This document shows, piece by piece, positions 22,271-29,855 of a stretch of 64,000 nucleotides of DNA. The stretch is taken from contig ONCI01000002.1 of assembly GCA_900316255.1 (NCBI GenBank), positions 21,072 to 85,071 on the forward strand, read 5' to 3'. The stretch comes from an uncultured Eubacteriales bacterium. GTDB lineage: Bacteria; Bacillota; Clostridia; Oscillospirales; Oscillospiraceae. The notes below the pieces were generated by a model. The model was not told the origin of the DNA. It saw only the letters and a list, made by a program, of their open reading frames with translations, and did no database searches. Within the stretch, counting starts at the first letter, position 1; every line of letters starts with the position of its first letter. A program made the position numbers and the translations under genes.

Positions 22271-23576
22271 TGTCGTCGTTGTCAAAGGGATCGCCGCACT
22301 CGGGGCAGAACTTGGGCGGCTTGGCGCCGGCTTCCGGCTCCCATCCGCACTTGTCGCAGCGGTACTGGATGGCGCCGGCGGGCTTCTTGGCGCCGCACTC
22401 GGCACAGAACTTGCCCTTGTTCACGGTGCCGCAGCTGGGGCAGGTCCAGCCCGCAGCGGCCTCGGGCTTCTTGGCGCCGCACTCGGGGCAGAACTTGCCC
22501 GTGGCGGTGGCGCCGCAGCTGGGGCAGGTCCAGGCGCCGGCCGCGGGAGCGGCGGGGGCGGCAGCCTGCTGCTGGCCCATCTGGAAGAGGCTGGCAGCGT
22601 CGGCGCCGCCGGCCTGGCCGGCCATGTTCATGCCCATGAAAGCCATGGCGGGACCGGCAGCGGTGTTGGAGGCGGCAGCCTGCATGGCGGCAGCCTGGGC
22701 GCCCACCAGGTGGGCGGCGGCCATGTTGGGATTGCGGAAGGCGGCGTTGCGCTGCATTTCCTTGATCATGGCCTCGTCTTCCTCGCTGGCCTTCACGCTG
22801 GATACGCCGATGGAGGCGATCTCCATGCCGCGCAGGTCACGCCATTTGGCGGAGAGTTCCTCGTTGAGGGCGTCGGCCAGTTCGGTGGTGTGGCCGGGGA
22901 GGGCGGAGTAGCGGATGCCCATCTCGGAGATGCGGGCAAAGGCGGGCTGCAGCGCGGTGAGCAGTTCGGTCTTCATCTGGCCTTCCAGCTGCTCCTTGGT
23001 ATAATCGGCGGAGACATTGCCGCAGACATTGGTGTAGAACAGCAGGGGGTTCGAGAGGAGGAAGCTGTACTCGCCGAAGCAGCGGATGGAGATGTCGATA
23101 TCCAGGCCGATGTTCTGATCCACCACGCGGAAGGGCACGGGAGAGGGAGTACCGTACTTGTTGCCGGTGATCTCCTTGGTGTTGAAGTAGTACACGCGCT
23201 GATCCTTGGGGACCTCGCCGCCGAAGGTGAAGCGCTTGCCGATCTGCTTGAAGACCTCCAGGATGCCTTCGCCCAGCTTGCCGGAGAAAATGGAGGGCTC
23301 GGTGGAGGAGTCATAGATGTACTCGCCCGGCTCGGCGCAGACGTCCACGATCTTGCCCTGCTCCACGATGAGCATGCACTGGCCGTCAGCCACGGCGATG
23401 ACGGAGCCGCTGGAGATGATATTGTCGCTGCCCCGGTTGGAGGAGCGGCCGGAAACGCGCTTTCTGCCCTTAACGGCCAGAACATTGTTGGGGAGCGCCT
23501 CGCAGTAGAAATATTCCTTCCACTGATCGGCAAGAACGCCGGTGGCGGCACCCAATGCTGCAGAGATAAGACCCAT
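22260..23576 (-). CDS. SPFH-domain protein with C-terminal zinc ribbons (YdjI-like)
   Basis: 438 residues. SPFH core at about 20-260 (starts MGLISAALGAATGVLADQWK; 'VFKQIGKRFTFGGEVPKDQR' is mid-domain). After it lies a helical Ala/Met/Gln-rich stretch (about 275-345). Three zinc-ribbon units end the protein: 'CPSCGATATGKFCPECGAKK', 'CPSCGTVNKGKFCAECGAKK' and 'CDKCGWEPEAG...' with 'CPEC'. B. subtilis YdjI has the same SPFH-plus-ribbon layout and helps recruit PspA to the membrane. First gene of the operon, with its own promoter. Confidence 0.88.
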   Translation of the reverse strand: MGLISAALGAATGVLADQWKEYFYCEALPNNVLAVKGRKRVSGRSSNRGSDNIISSGSVIAVADGQCMLIVEQGKIVDVCAEPGEYIYDSSTEPSIFSGKLGEGILEVFKQIGKRFTFGGEVPKDQRVYYFNTKEITGNKYGTPSPVPFRVVDQNIGLDIDISIRCFGEYSFLLSNPLLFYTNVCGNVSADYTKEQLEGQMKTELLTALQPAFARISEMGIRYSALPGHTTELADALNEELSAKWRDLRGMEIASIGVSSVKASEEDEAMIKEMQRNAAFRNPNMAAAHLVGAQAAAMQAAASNTAAGPAMAFMGMNMAGQAGGADAASLFQMGQQQAAAPAAPAAGAWTCPSCGATATGKFCPECGAKKPEAAAGWTCPSCGTVNKGKFCAECGAKKPAGAIQYRCDKCGWEPEAGAKPPKFCPECGDPFDNDDIVG

Positions 23577-23662
23577 AGTGTTTTCTCCTTTCCGTATTTA
23601 CGAAAATGTTTTGAACTTGTTTGGGCGCGGAGTCGATTTACTCCGCTACTGTCCTACGATTA

Positions 23663-23691
23663 AATATAGTGGAATACGCCGTAAAAATCAA
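23663..23691 (-). promoter_or_regulatory. Sigma-A promoter of the SPFH operon
   Basis: Minus-strand TTGATT (23691-23686), a 17-base spacer and TATATT (23668-23663). Confidence 0.75.
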
Positions 23692-23783
23692 GGGTCATTT
23701 ACCGGTATGACCGGACATAAGACGAATTTGTCCCTCCTTTGTTCCTCCCCGGATCCGGTCGAAAAAAATCGCCGGAAAAGGGA

Positions 23784-23812
23784 TTGATTCTTTTTCCGTT
23801 CCGTGCTATACT
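23784..23812 (+). promoter_or_regulatory. Sigma-A promoter of tRNA-Gly
   Basis: TTGATT (23784-23789), a 17-base spacer and TATACT (23807-23812), ending 10 bases before the mature tRNA. Confidence 0.85.
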
Positions 23813-23822
23813 TCCCATACAC

Positions 23823-23896
23823 GCGGATGTAGTTCATCGGTAGAACGCCGGCTTCCCAAGCCGATAAGGGGGGTTCGATTCCCCTCATCCGCTCCA
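23823..23896 (+). tRNA. tRNA-Gly (CCC)
   Basis: 74 bases, CCA encoded. Acceptor GCGGATG/CATCCGC is fully paired; the anticodon loop TTCCCAA gives CCC for codon GGG; T stem GGGGG/CCCCT with loop TTCGATT. The first anticodon-stem pair is C-A (mismatch). Confidence 0.96.
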
Positions 23897-23903
23897 CAAA
23901 AAT

Positions 23904-23927
23904 GACCGCCTCTCGGCGGTCTTTTTT
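23904..23927 (+). terminator. tRNA-Gly terminator
   Basis: GACCGCC (23904-23910), TCTC loop, GGCGGTC (23915-23921), then six Ts. Confidence 0.93.
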
Positions 23928-23951
23928 GGTGGAGCGGATGAGGGGATCGAA
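23928..23951 (-). repeat. Inverted copy of the tRNA-Gly 3' end after its terminator
   Basis: Read on the minus strand, 23928-23951 matches tRNA-Gly from the T loop through CCA (23874-23896) with one missing T. With the terminator it makes an inverted repeat of about 37 bases (23874-23910 against 23915-23951). The copy is followed by ATTATGTC, as at tRNA-Arg. Confidence 0.85.
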
Positions 23952-23975
23952 TTATGTCCGTACATGCCGAGGACC

Positions 23976-24013
23976 TCGCTCCCGTAGGGCCGACCATTGG
24001 TCGGCCGCCCGGC
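23976..24013. repeat. GTAGGG-type mini-palindrome
   Basis: Around a GGCCGACC/GGTCGGCC hairpin beginning CCGTAGG. Same style as 50650-50685 and 62998-63110. A half copy of the dispersed palindromic element (AGGGGCAAGCCCCTCCCCTA) lies at 24108-24127. Confidence 0.5.
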
Positions 24014-24202
24014 GGGATCACGAAAAAGGCGAGGAAAGGCAGGGCAAATCCGCAGCCCTGTGCGAATTCAGCCGCCATTGCGAAAGATAAAACCTGTTTC
24101 TGCCTGGAGGGGCAAGCCCCTCCCCTACGGTCTTGACTTTCACTCTCCGCCTGCTACAATGGATTTGCTTATCTGCGAACGTCATCAGGAGGTTTTTGCC
24201 AT

Positions 24203-24775
24203 GTCACCGTCCCGGAGGGCTCCTTCGTCATCGCCTGCGACCGGGGCTATGCCTATGCCCGCCGCTGCGGCGTCAGGCCGGATCTGGTAGTGGGCGACTT
24301 TGACTCCTACTGCGGCGAGCTGGACGCTGGGATCCCCGTGCAGAAGCTCCCCATGGAAAAGGACGACACCGACACCGTGAGCGCCCTGCGCTTTGCCCTG
24401 GCCCGGGGCTATCGGGAGATCACACTGGTCTGCGCCCTGGGCGGGCGGCTGGACCATCTGCTGGCCAATCTCCAGGCCGCCGTCTTCGCCGCAAAACGGG
24501 GAGCTGCCCTGCGCATCGTTGGCGCGGATACCGAGATCCTGACCCTGCGCCCGGGCAGCCTGTGCCTTCCCCGGAAGGAGGGCTGGTCCCTCTCCGTCTT
24601 CGCGGCGGAGGATCGCTGCCGGGGCGTCAGCATCGCCGGTGCAAAATATGAACTCCACGACGCCGAGCTCACGAACGACTTTCCCCTCGGCGTCAGCAAC
24701 GAGTGGGCCGCTCCCGAGGCGGAGATCACCCTGCGGGAGGGCACGATGCTGATTGTGCAGTCCCATATTGTTTAG
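24203..24775 (+). pseudogene. thiN: Thiamine pyrophosphokinase, 5' end out of frame
   Basis: The frame reads 'FVIACDRGYAYARRCGVRPD', then 'LVVGDFDSYCG' and 'KDDTDTVSALRFAL', all core motifs of thiamine pyrophosphokinase, followed by 'ALGGRLDHLLANLQ' and a complete C-terminal half. The expected first ~15-20 residues are missing. The strong start signal (AGGAGG at 24187-24192, eight bases, ATG at 24201) leads into a different frame that stops at 24288-24290. The only in-frame start of a usual type is the GTG at 24290, which would drop the first catalytic strand. So this is a small deletion or frameshift, or an assembly error, in a gene that makes thiamine diphosphate. Confidence 0.75.
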
Positions 24776-24781
24776 TTTTTT

Positions 24782-24809
24782 ATGTTAACTAAGTTATGTT
24801 AATATAGCG
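24782..24809. repeat. Two-copy 14-bp ATTATG repeat
   Basis: TTATGTTAA at 24780 and 24794, ATG to ATG exactly 14 bases, directly after the stop of the thiN-like gene. Same unit as 938-1007 and 26631-26658. Confidence 0.6.
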
Positions 24810-24868
24810 ATCTTTTTATTCTTGTTATCGCTGTTATTTCGCCTATTTGATTCTATATGAACGGCAAA

Positions 24869-24898
24869 ACCCGGCCTGTGAGCTTTCACAAGCCGGGT
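24869..24898. terminator. Bidirectional terminator between thiN-like gene and DUF4364 gene
   Basis: ACCCGGCCTGTGA (24869-24881) and TCACAAGCCGGGT (24886-24898), with A4 before and T4 after, so it serves both convergent genes. Confidence 0.85.
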
Positions 24899-24926
24899 CG
24901 TTTTGATATTATGTCAACCTGTCGCT

Positions 24927-25442
24927 TCACTCGCTGAGGAGCTCCACGATCTTCTGATAGTAGTTCTCCGCGTCCTTGCGGAAGCGCTTCTCCATCTTCT
25001 TGGCCTGTTCCTCTCCGGAGCAGAGCAGATGCAGATGGATCATCTCCCCTTTCCCGTCGGCCACGGCCAGCTCCACCATGCAGCCCTTCTCGTCCACGGT
25101 GTGGCGGGCGGTGATCATGGCCTGGCGGCGCATCCGCTCCTCCACGGGGGCAATGCGCTTCATGGCCCGGGCGCGGACGGAATAAGGCAGGGAGTTGTCC
25201 ACGGTCTCGGCGTTGCGGGCGCCCTTCTCCGTGATGCGGAAGCCCTCCTCCGTCTCCTCCATGTGGCCGCTCTTCAGCAGATCGCTGATGCAATCGGAGT
25301 AATCGAAATAGCCGATGCCGCCGTCCACTTGGCACAGCTCCAGCAGCGTCTCCGGGTCCACCGGCGCGGGAAGCCGCCGCAGCACGAAGAGGATCAGGAT
25401 CTTGATATCCAGTTTGTCGTGAATAAAGCCCAGCTGGTCCAT
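24927..25442 (-). CDS. DUF4364 family protein
   Basis: 171 residues from the ATG at 25442 (GGAGGGC six bases upstream; an in-frame upstream ATG has no such site). The N-terminal half is a winged-helix-like fold: 'DKLDIKILILFVLRRLPAPV' then 'CISDLLKSGHMEETEEGFRI', a typical recognition helix and wing. The C-terminal half is the DUF4364-specific beta region ('MVELAVADGKGEMIHLHLLC'). Probably a cytoplasmic transcriptional regulator of unknown target; the family is almost confined to Firmicutes. Single gene. Confidence 0.88.
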   Translation of the reverse strand: MDQLGFIHDKLDIKILILFVLRRLPAPVDPETLLELCQVDGGIGYFDYSDCISDLLKSGHMEETEEGFRITEKGARNAETVDNSLPYSVRARAMKRIAPVEERMRRQAMITARHTVDEKGCMVELAVADGKGEMIHLHLLCSGEEQAKKMEKRFRKDAENYYQKIVELLSE

Positions 25443-25574
25443 GGAAAGCCCTCCGTCATGCATTTCTTATCTTTTTTATTATACTGCATTCCGGCTTTTT
25501 TTCAAGGTAAAAATCACATGATGGCTTTCCGGTGCATAGACTGTGTTGAAATCCCAAGGACAGGAGGCAAGTTT

Positions 25575-26366
25575 ATGGCAGATCGCGTCATGCCCGGACC
25601 GGTGAACAGAGAGGCCGTGATCCGGGAAGCCGTATCCATCAACACCCGCAAGATCTTCGACAGCTGCCGCGACAAGGACTGCATCGACGATCTGAGAGTA
25701 TTCCCCACGCTCACATCCCAGAGCTACATAGATACCGCCCTGAGCATCCGGCCCCGGAGGGCGGAGCTGCTCTACTGTGCCGTGAACGTGGAGCCCATCA
25801 GCTTCAACCGGGGCTATTACACTGTGGACTGCAGCTATTTCTACCGGGTCACCGGCGAGACCTTCCCCGGCGGCCTGACCGTCCAGGGTCTGGCCGTGTT
25901 CGACAAGCGGGCCATGCTCTTCGGGAGCGAGGGCAGCGTCAAGACCTTCTCTTCCGAGGGCGACGAAGACATCGAGGAGACAGACGATCTCCCGGTGGCG
26001 GTGGTGAACGCGGTGGACCCCATTGCCCTGCACATGAAGCTCACCGAGGCGGACGCCCCCGCCCCCGGGGAGCCGGAGCAGCGGGCCATCCCCGATTTCA
26101 TCGCCGACGCCTTCCCCGAGCCGCTGGTGCTGACGGATACCGGCCGCCGCTGGTACGTCACCGTCGGGCAGTTCACCATCCTGCGTCTGGAGCGGGACAC
26201 CCAGCTGCTGATCCCGGCCTATGAGTACAGCCTGCCCGACAAGGAGTGCCCCAGCACGGACCAGGACGATCCCTGCGAAATGTTCAGCAAGATCCGCTTC
26301 CCGGTGGAGGAGTTCTTCCCGCCCAATGTGGTGGAGAGCGAGCCGGATTACAAGAGCATGCTATAA
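25575..26366 (+). CDS. Conserved Clostridia protein of unknown function
   Basis: 263 residues; AGGAGG lies eight bases before the ATG. Starts MADRVMPGPVNREAVIREAV; then 'SCRDKDCIDDLRVFPT' with a Cys pair, and 'NVEPISFNRGYYTVDCSYFY' (about 75-95), a motif I have seen in uncharacterised Clostridia proteins of this length. The middle carries an acidic loop ('SSEGDEDIEETDDLPVAVVN'). No signal peptide or membrane helix. A beta-rich fold is likely. Function not known; not assigned. A separate unit between DUF4364 (divergent) and a repeat element. Confidence 0.7.
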   Translation: MADRVMPGPVNREAVIREAVSINTRKIFDSCRDKDCIDDLRVFPTLTSQSYIDTALSIRPRRAELLYCAVNVEPISFNRGYYTVDCSYFYRVTGETFPGGLTVQGLAVFDKRAMLFGSEGSVKTFSSEGDEDIEETDDLPVAVVNAVDPIALHMKLTEADAPAPGEPEQRAIPDFIADAFPEPLVLTDTGRRWYVTVGQFTILRLERDTQLLIPAYEYSLPDKECPSTDQDDPCEMFSKIRFPVEEFFPPNVVESEPDYKSML

Positions 26367-26409
26367 CAAATTGGGGCTATTGTAAAACGCGTAAATTCCA
26401 GTCAACACT

Positions 26410-26561
26410 GTAGGGGAGGGGCTTGCCCCTCCCGGCAGCATGAAGCACTGTCTTGAAAAGACTGGTCGGCGAATTCGCAGATCTGTAAATCTGCGAATTC
26501 GCCGACCAGTTCTTGTTATACGGACCAGTTTACACCGGGAGGGCCAAGGCCCTCCCCTACG
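26410..26561. repeat. Palindromic dispersed element, copy B
   Basis: Ends GTAGGGGAGGGG...CCTCCCCTAC as in copies A and C. The centre is a perfect palindrome: 22-bp arms around a six-base loop CTGTAA (about 26460-26509). It lies 44 bases past the stop at 26366. Confidence 0.9.
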
Positions 26562-26600
26562 GTGCAACTCTGCGAGGCCTTTTTCGTTATGCGGCCTGAA

Positions 26601-26628
26601 AAATGGGAACTCCGTGGAGTTCCCATTT
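26601..26628 (-). terminator. Terminator after the EFR1 gene
   Basis: 13-bp perfect arms AAATGGGAACTCC / GGAGTTCCCATTT, with T-run on the minus strand. Confidence 0.8.
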
Positions 26629-26630
26629 AA

Positions 26631-26658
26631 TTATGTTAACTGTATTATGTTTACTTGA
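26631..26658. repeat. Two-copy 14-bp ATTATG repeat
   Basis: TTATGTTAACTGTATTATGT: ATG at 26633 and 26647, 14 bases apart. It runs into the end of the EFR1 coding sequence. Same unit as 938-1007. Confidence 0.6.
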
Positions 26659-27433
26659 CTTCAATAACCGTCTGCATCAGGTCGGCGGGCTTCACGTTGG
26701 GATTGTGATAATGCTCCCGCTTCATGGTGATCTTGCCCAGAGAGATGGCCTCGGTGGGGCAGAACTGGAGGCAGCCCAGGCACTGGACGCAGTTGGTGCC
26801 GATGACGGCGCGGCCGTCCTGGATGCGGATGTTGCCCCGGGGGCAGAGGCGGGCGCACTGGCCGCAGCCGTTGCAGTCATCGCTGACCTGGAAGGCGGCA
26901 GCCTTCTTGGCGGCGATGGCGCCCCAGGCCTTGTTCTCTCCCGCGTTCAGCAGATTGTGGGGCGGTCGCTTGTCGCTGCACTTGCCGGTGGCCACGTCAT
27001 AGGCGATCGCCTGGGCCAGCTTTTCGCTGCGCTTCTGGGCCTTTTCCACGCTGAGGGGCGGGACCATCATGTTGTGGGGGAAGAGCCAGATGCAGCTGCA
27101 GTGGTGGGTGACGGCGCGCCAATAGTGCAGGGGGATGATCTTGTCCAGCTCATAGAGGCCGGTGCCGGCGTAGCTGGCAGACTGGCTCACGGCAAAGGTA
27201 TAGGCCTCGGGGCTCACGCGGATGGACTTGGCATAGTTCAGCACGTCCTCCGGGGCGCCGCCGCCGTAGCAGGGGAACACAAAGCCCACCCGCTCGGCCT
27301 CCCGCACGTCGGTGACGACGGGCTCCCGGCGCATCATGATGATGTCGGTGTTTCCCAGGCCCTTGGCAATGTTTTTGGCCATGTCCAGGCAGTTGCCGGT
27401 GCCGGAAAAGCAAAAGATCACGTTTCTCTTCAT
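26651..27433 (-). CDS. EFR1-type flavodoxin-ferredoxin fusion
   Basis: 260 residues. Flavodoxin-like N-terminus with the FMN phosphate loop 'CFSGTGNCLDMAKNIAKGLG' (about 8-27). Two [4Fe-4S] motifs near the C-terminus: 'CNGCGQCARLCP' (about 188-199) and 'CVQCLGCLQFCP' (about 217-228). This is the EFR1 family, a cytoplasmic electron carrier common in anaerobes. Downstream of the NagB-like gene by 35 bases on the same strand, but no metabolic link is evident. Confidence 0.9.
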   Translation of the reverse strand: MKRNVIFCFSGTGNCLDMAKNIAKGLGNTDIIMMRREPVVTDVREAERVGFVFPCYGGGAPEDVLNYAKSIRVSPEAYTFAVSQSASYAGTGLYELDKIIPLHYWRAVTHHCSCIWLFPHNMMVPPLSVEKAQKRSEKLAQAIAYDVATGKCSDKRPPHNLLNAGENKAWGAIAAKKAAAFQVSDDCNGCGQCARLCPRGNIRIQDGRAVIGTNCVQCLGCLQFCPTEAISLGKITMKREHYHNPNVKPADLMQTVIEVK

Positions 27434-27468
27434 TCTGGCTCTCTCCTTTATTGTTTTTTTCGATCCGT

Positions 27469-28167
27469 TCAGATTTTGGCGGCGGCCGCCGGGTCCAGAT
27501 AGACCGTGACGTTCAGCGGCAGCTGCAGGAAGGCCGCTGGGACAAAGCTGTCGTCCCGGGCATAGAGCATCTGGAAGGCGGGCTTGGCCTTCTCTTCTCC
27601 AAAGGCCAGCACCAGGATCTGCCGGGCCTCCAGGACCGTCTTGACCCCCATGGTCCAGGCGAAGGCAGGCACCGCCTCCTCCGCGCCGAAGCGCCAGGCC
27701 AGCTGGCGGCGGGTGGCGTCGGTGAGCTTCTGCCGGTGGGTGCGGGAGTTATAGGGGGTGGCGGGCTCGTTATAGCCGAAGTGGGCATTGTCCCCCAGGC
27801 CCAGCACTGCCAGGTCCAGGCCGCCTGCCTCGGCGATGCGCGCCTCATAGTCCTCTCCGCTCTCCCCTCCCGGGTAGAAGCAGTTCTCCTTTCTTAGATC
27901 CGTCCGGGCCAGTAGCTCCCGCTCCAGCTCGGCGCGGCAGCTCTGTTCCTCCGGGCAATCTTCAAACTCCGTGACGGCAAAGACCCGGGCCTCCCGCAGG
28001 CTCAGTTCCCCGGCGGCGCAGCGCTTCGCCAGTTCCCCGAACAGGGGCTGCATGCTGCGTCCGCAGGCCAGGGCCAGAACGGCCGCCGGCTTTTCCGCGA
28101 TCAGAGCCGCGATCTGATCCGCCGCCTGACGGCAGCACCCTTCTATTTCGCAAACGATGGTTTTCAT
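27469..28167 (-). CDS. NagB/6-phosphogluconolactonase-superfamily protein with altered active site
   Basis: 232 residues from the ATG at 28167 (AGGA upstream). The glucosamine-6-phosphate deaminase fold is recognisable from 'VLALACGRSMQPLFGELAKR' (the phosphate loop region) and 'LGLGDNAHFGYNEPATPYNS' (about 128-147, NagB's GxxGHxxFNEP). Differences from NagB: the catalytic Asp of the family's MDEY motif is replaced (here 'AVTEFEDC'), and the Asp of the GxDGH motif is Asn. So either a different substrate or a reaction not requiring that base. The conserved His and Glu remain. Starts the nagB-like/EFR1 pair. Confidence 0.72.
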   Translation of the reverse strand: MKTIVCEIEGCCRQAADQIAALIAEKPAAVLALACGRSMQPLFGELAKRCAAGELSLREARVFAVTEFEDCPEEQSCRAELERELLARTDLRKENCFYPGGESGEDYEARIAEAGGLDLAVLGLGDNAHFGYNEPATPYNSRTHRQKLTDATRRQLAWRFGAEEAVPAFAWTMGVKTVLEARQILVLAFGEEKAKPAFQMLYARDDSFVPAAFLQLPLNVTVYLDPAAAAKI

Positions 28168-28229
28168 GCAAATCCTTTCAATAAAAGCCAAGCCTCCCGG
28201 GCAAAATAGGGATCAAAGGAGGGAGCGCT

Positions 28230-28910
28230 ATGGCAATCGTTCTGGTACGTACGCTGATCATCTATTTTTCCCTGCTGCTGACCCTGCGTCTGCTGGGCAA
28301 GCGGCAGCTGGGCGAGATGGAGCTTTCGGAATTTGTGGTGGCGGCCCTGATCGCGGATCTGGCCGCTCACCCGCTGCAGGACATGGGCATTCCCCTATTG
28401 AACGGGCTGCTGCCCATTCTGGTGCTCTTCTGCTGCGAGGTGCTCATCGCGGGCCTGAGTCTCAAAAGCATCCGCCTGCGCAGTCTCATCTTCGGCAAGC
28501 CCAGCCTCCTCATCGTAAAGGGCAGGATCCTGCAGCAGGAGATGCTGCGCAACCGCTTTACCCTGGACGAGCTGATGCAGGAGCTGCGCTCCCAGGGCAT
28601 CACCGACCCGCAGGATGTGGAATACGGCGTGCTGGAGACCAACGGCAGGCTGAGTCTGATCCTCTCCCCAGCCCGACAGCCCGTGACCGCCGCGCAGCTG
28701 AAGCTGCCCACGGAAGACAGGGGCTACCCCAGCATCGTCATCAGTGACGGCAGGGTGCTGGAGGGAAATCTCCGCCACCTGGGTCTGGACCGACGCTGGC
28801 TGGAGGAGCGGCTGCGCCGTCACGGGGTCAGCAGTCCCCGGGAGGTCTTCCTGCTGACCGCAAGCAGCGCCGGGGAAAGCTACTTTGCGGCCAAGGAGGC
28901 GGGCAAATGA
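28230..28910 (+). CDS. DUF421 (YetF-like) membrane protein
   Basis: 226 residues. Three membrane helices in the first ~85 residues ('LIIYFSLLLTLRLLGKRQLG' is the family's start), then two cytoplasmic DUF421 beta domains, with 'KPSLLIVKGRILQQEMLRNR' and 'LDELMQELRSQGITDPQDVE' as landmarks. B. subtilis YetF-type proteins are linked to spore or membrane function; role unknown. Overlaps the DUF4363 gene by four bases. Confidence 0.92.
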   Translation: MAIVLVRTLIIYFSLLLTLRLLGKRQLGEMELSEFVVAALIADLAAHPLQDMGIPLLNGLLPILVLFCCEVLIAGLSLKSIRLRSLIFGKPSLLIVKGRILQQEMLRNRFTLDELMQELRSQGITDPQDVEYGVLETNGRLSLILSPARQPVTAAQLKLPTEDRGYPSIVISDGRVLEGNLRHLGLDRRWLEERLRRHGVSSPREVFLLTASSAGESYFAAKEAGK

Positions 28911-29284
28911 AGCGGGAGCTCTGGGCAGCGCTTCTCCTGCTGCTTCTTGCGGCAGGAAGCCTCTGGCATCTGCGCAGCGCCGACCGGCTCACAGGCCTGG
29001 TGGAGGACAGTTTAGACCGGGCGGAACAGGCCGCCCGGCAGGAAGACTATGAAGCCGCTCTCGCGGCTCTGCGGGAGGGGCGGCGCCAGTGGCAGGCCTC
29101 CGGCGTCTACGTCCAGATCTTTTTCCGTCATCCGGATCTGGACAGTCTGCAGGGGGCCTTTGCCGCGCTGGAGCAGCTCCTGCGGCAGGAGGACAGGGCC
29201 TGGCCCGCGGCGCTGGAGCTGCTGCGCTATCATCTGGAGACGCTGGACCGGATGGAGCACGTCTCCCCGGGAACGGTGTTTTAA
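28907..29284 (+). CDS. DUF4363 family protein
   Basis: 125 residues. An N-terminal membrane helix (about 5-20, '[18 protein letters not shown]') and a helical remainder ('[20 protein letters not shown]', about 49-68). The family routinely follows DUF421, as here, with ATGA overlap, indicating a joint membrane complex. Its stop overlaps the convergent nrdR stop by four bases. Confidence 0.88.
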   Translation: MKRELWAALLLLLLAAGSLWHLRSADRLTGLVEDSLDRAEQAARQEDYEAALAALREGRRQWQASGVYVQIFFRHPDLDSLQGAFAALEQLLRQEDRAWPAALELLRYHLETLDRMEHVSPGTVF

Positions 29285-29745
29285 GTTCCCGGTTTTTCGG
29301 TGAGGAGCTTGGAGAGCTCTTCCATGAAGGTGTTGATATCCTTGAAGCTGCGATAGACGGAGGCAAAGCGCACATAGGCCACCTCGTCCACGTCCTTCAG
29401 GCGGTTCATCACCATCTCGCCGATGTTGACGGTGCTGATCTCCCGCTCCAGATTGCTCTGCAGCTCCTGCTCGATATCGTCGGCGATCTGCTCCAGGGTC
29501 TGGAGGGAGACGGGCCGCTTCTCACAGGCGCGGACCATGCCGTTGATGAGCTTGACCTTGTCAAAGGACTGCCGGCTGCCGTCCCGCTTCACAACCACGA
29601 GAGGCAGGCGCTCGATGATCTCATAGGTGGTAAAACGCTTCTGGCAGGCCAGGCACTCTCTCCTGCGGCGGATGGTCGCCCCCTCTTCCGCGGGGCGGGA
29701 GTCGATGACCTTGCTTTCGGTATAAGCGCAAAACGGACACTTCAT
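29281..29745 (-). CDS. nrdR: Transcriptional repressor NrdR
   Basis: 154 residues, standard length. Zinc ribbon at the N-terminus (CPFC at 3-6 and CLAC at about 31-34 with '[20 protein letters not shown]'), then an ATP-cone (about 49-139, '[20 protein letters not shown]'). It senses ATP/dATP and represses ribonucleotide reductase genes. The C-terminal Thr/Tyr-containing '[14 protein letters not shown]' is typical. Single gene; no nrd genes in the window. Confidence 0.97.
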   Translation of the reverse strand: MKCPFCAYTESKVIDSRPAEEGATIRRRRECLACQKRFTTYEIIERLPLVVVKRDGSRQSFDKVKLINGMVRACEKRPVSLQTLEQIADDIEQELQSNLEREISTVNIGEMVMNRLKDVDEVAYVRFASVYRSFKDINTFMEELSKLLTEKPGT

Positions 29746-29806
29746 ATCTGATCTCTCCTGTTCCTTTGATCCTTCCTCAATGGCGCGGCAAAGCTGATGA
29801 TATAGT

Positions 29807-29835
29807 ATTATATCACGCGATTTTCCGCTTTTCCA
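29807..29835 (-). promoter_or_regulatory. Probable nrdR promoter
   Basis: Minus-strand TATAAT (29812-29807), a 17-base spacer and a weak TGGAAA (29835-29830). ACTATAT next to the -10 resembles half of an NrdR box, so autoregulation is possible. Confidence 0.45.
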
Positions 29836-29855
29836 GTCCTATCGCGCCTTTTGAA

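Noticed and set aside
24782-24809. dif/Xer recombination site
   Set aside because: TTATGTTAAC resembles the XerD half-site, but copies are direct repeats with a 14-bp step and there is no inverted XerC half.
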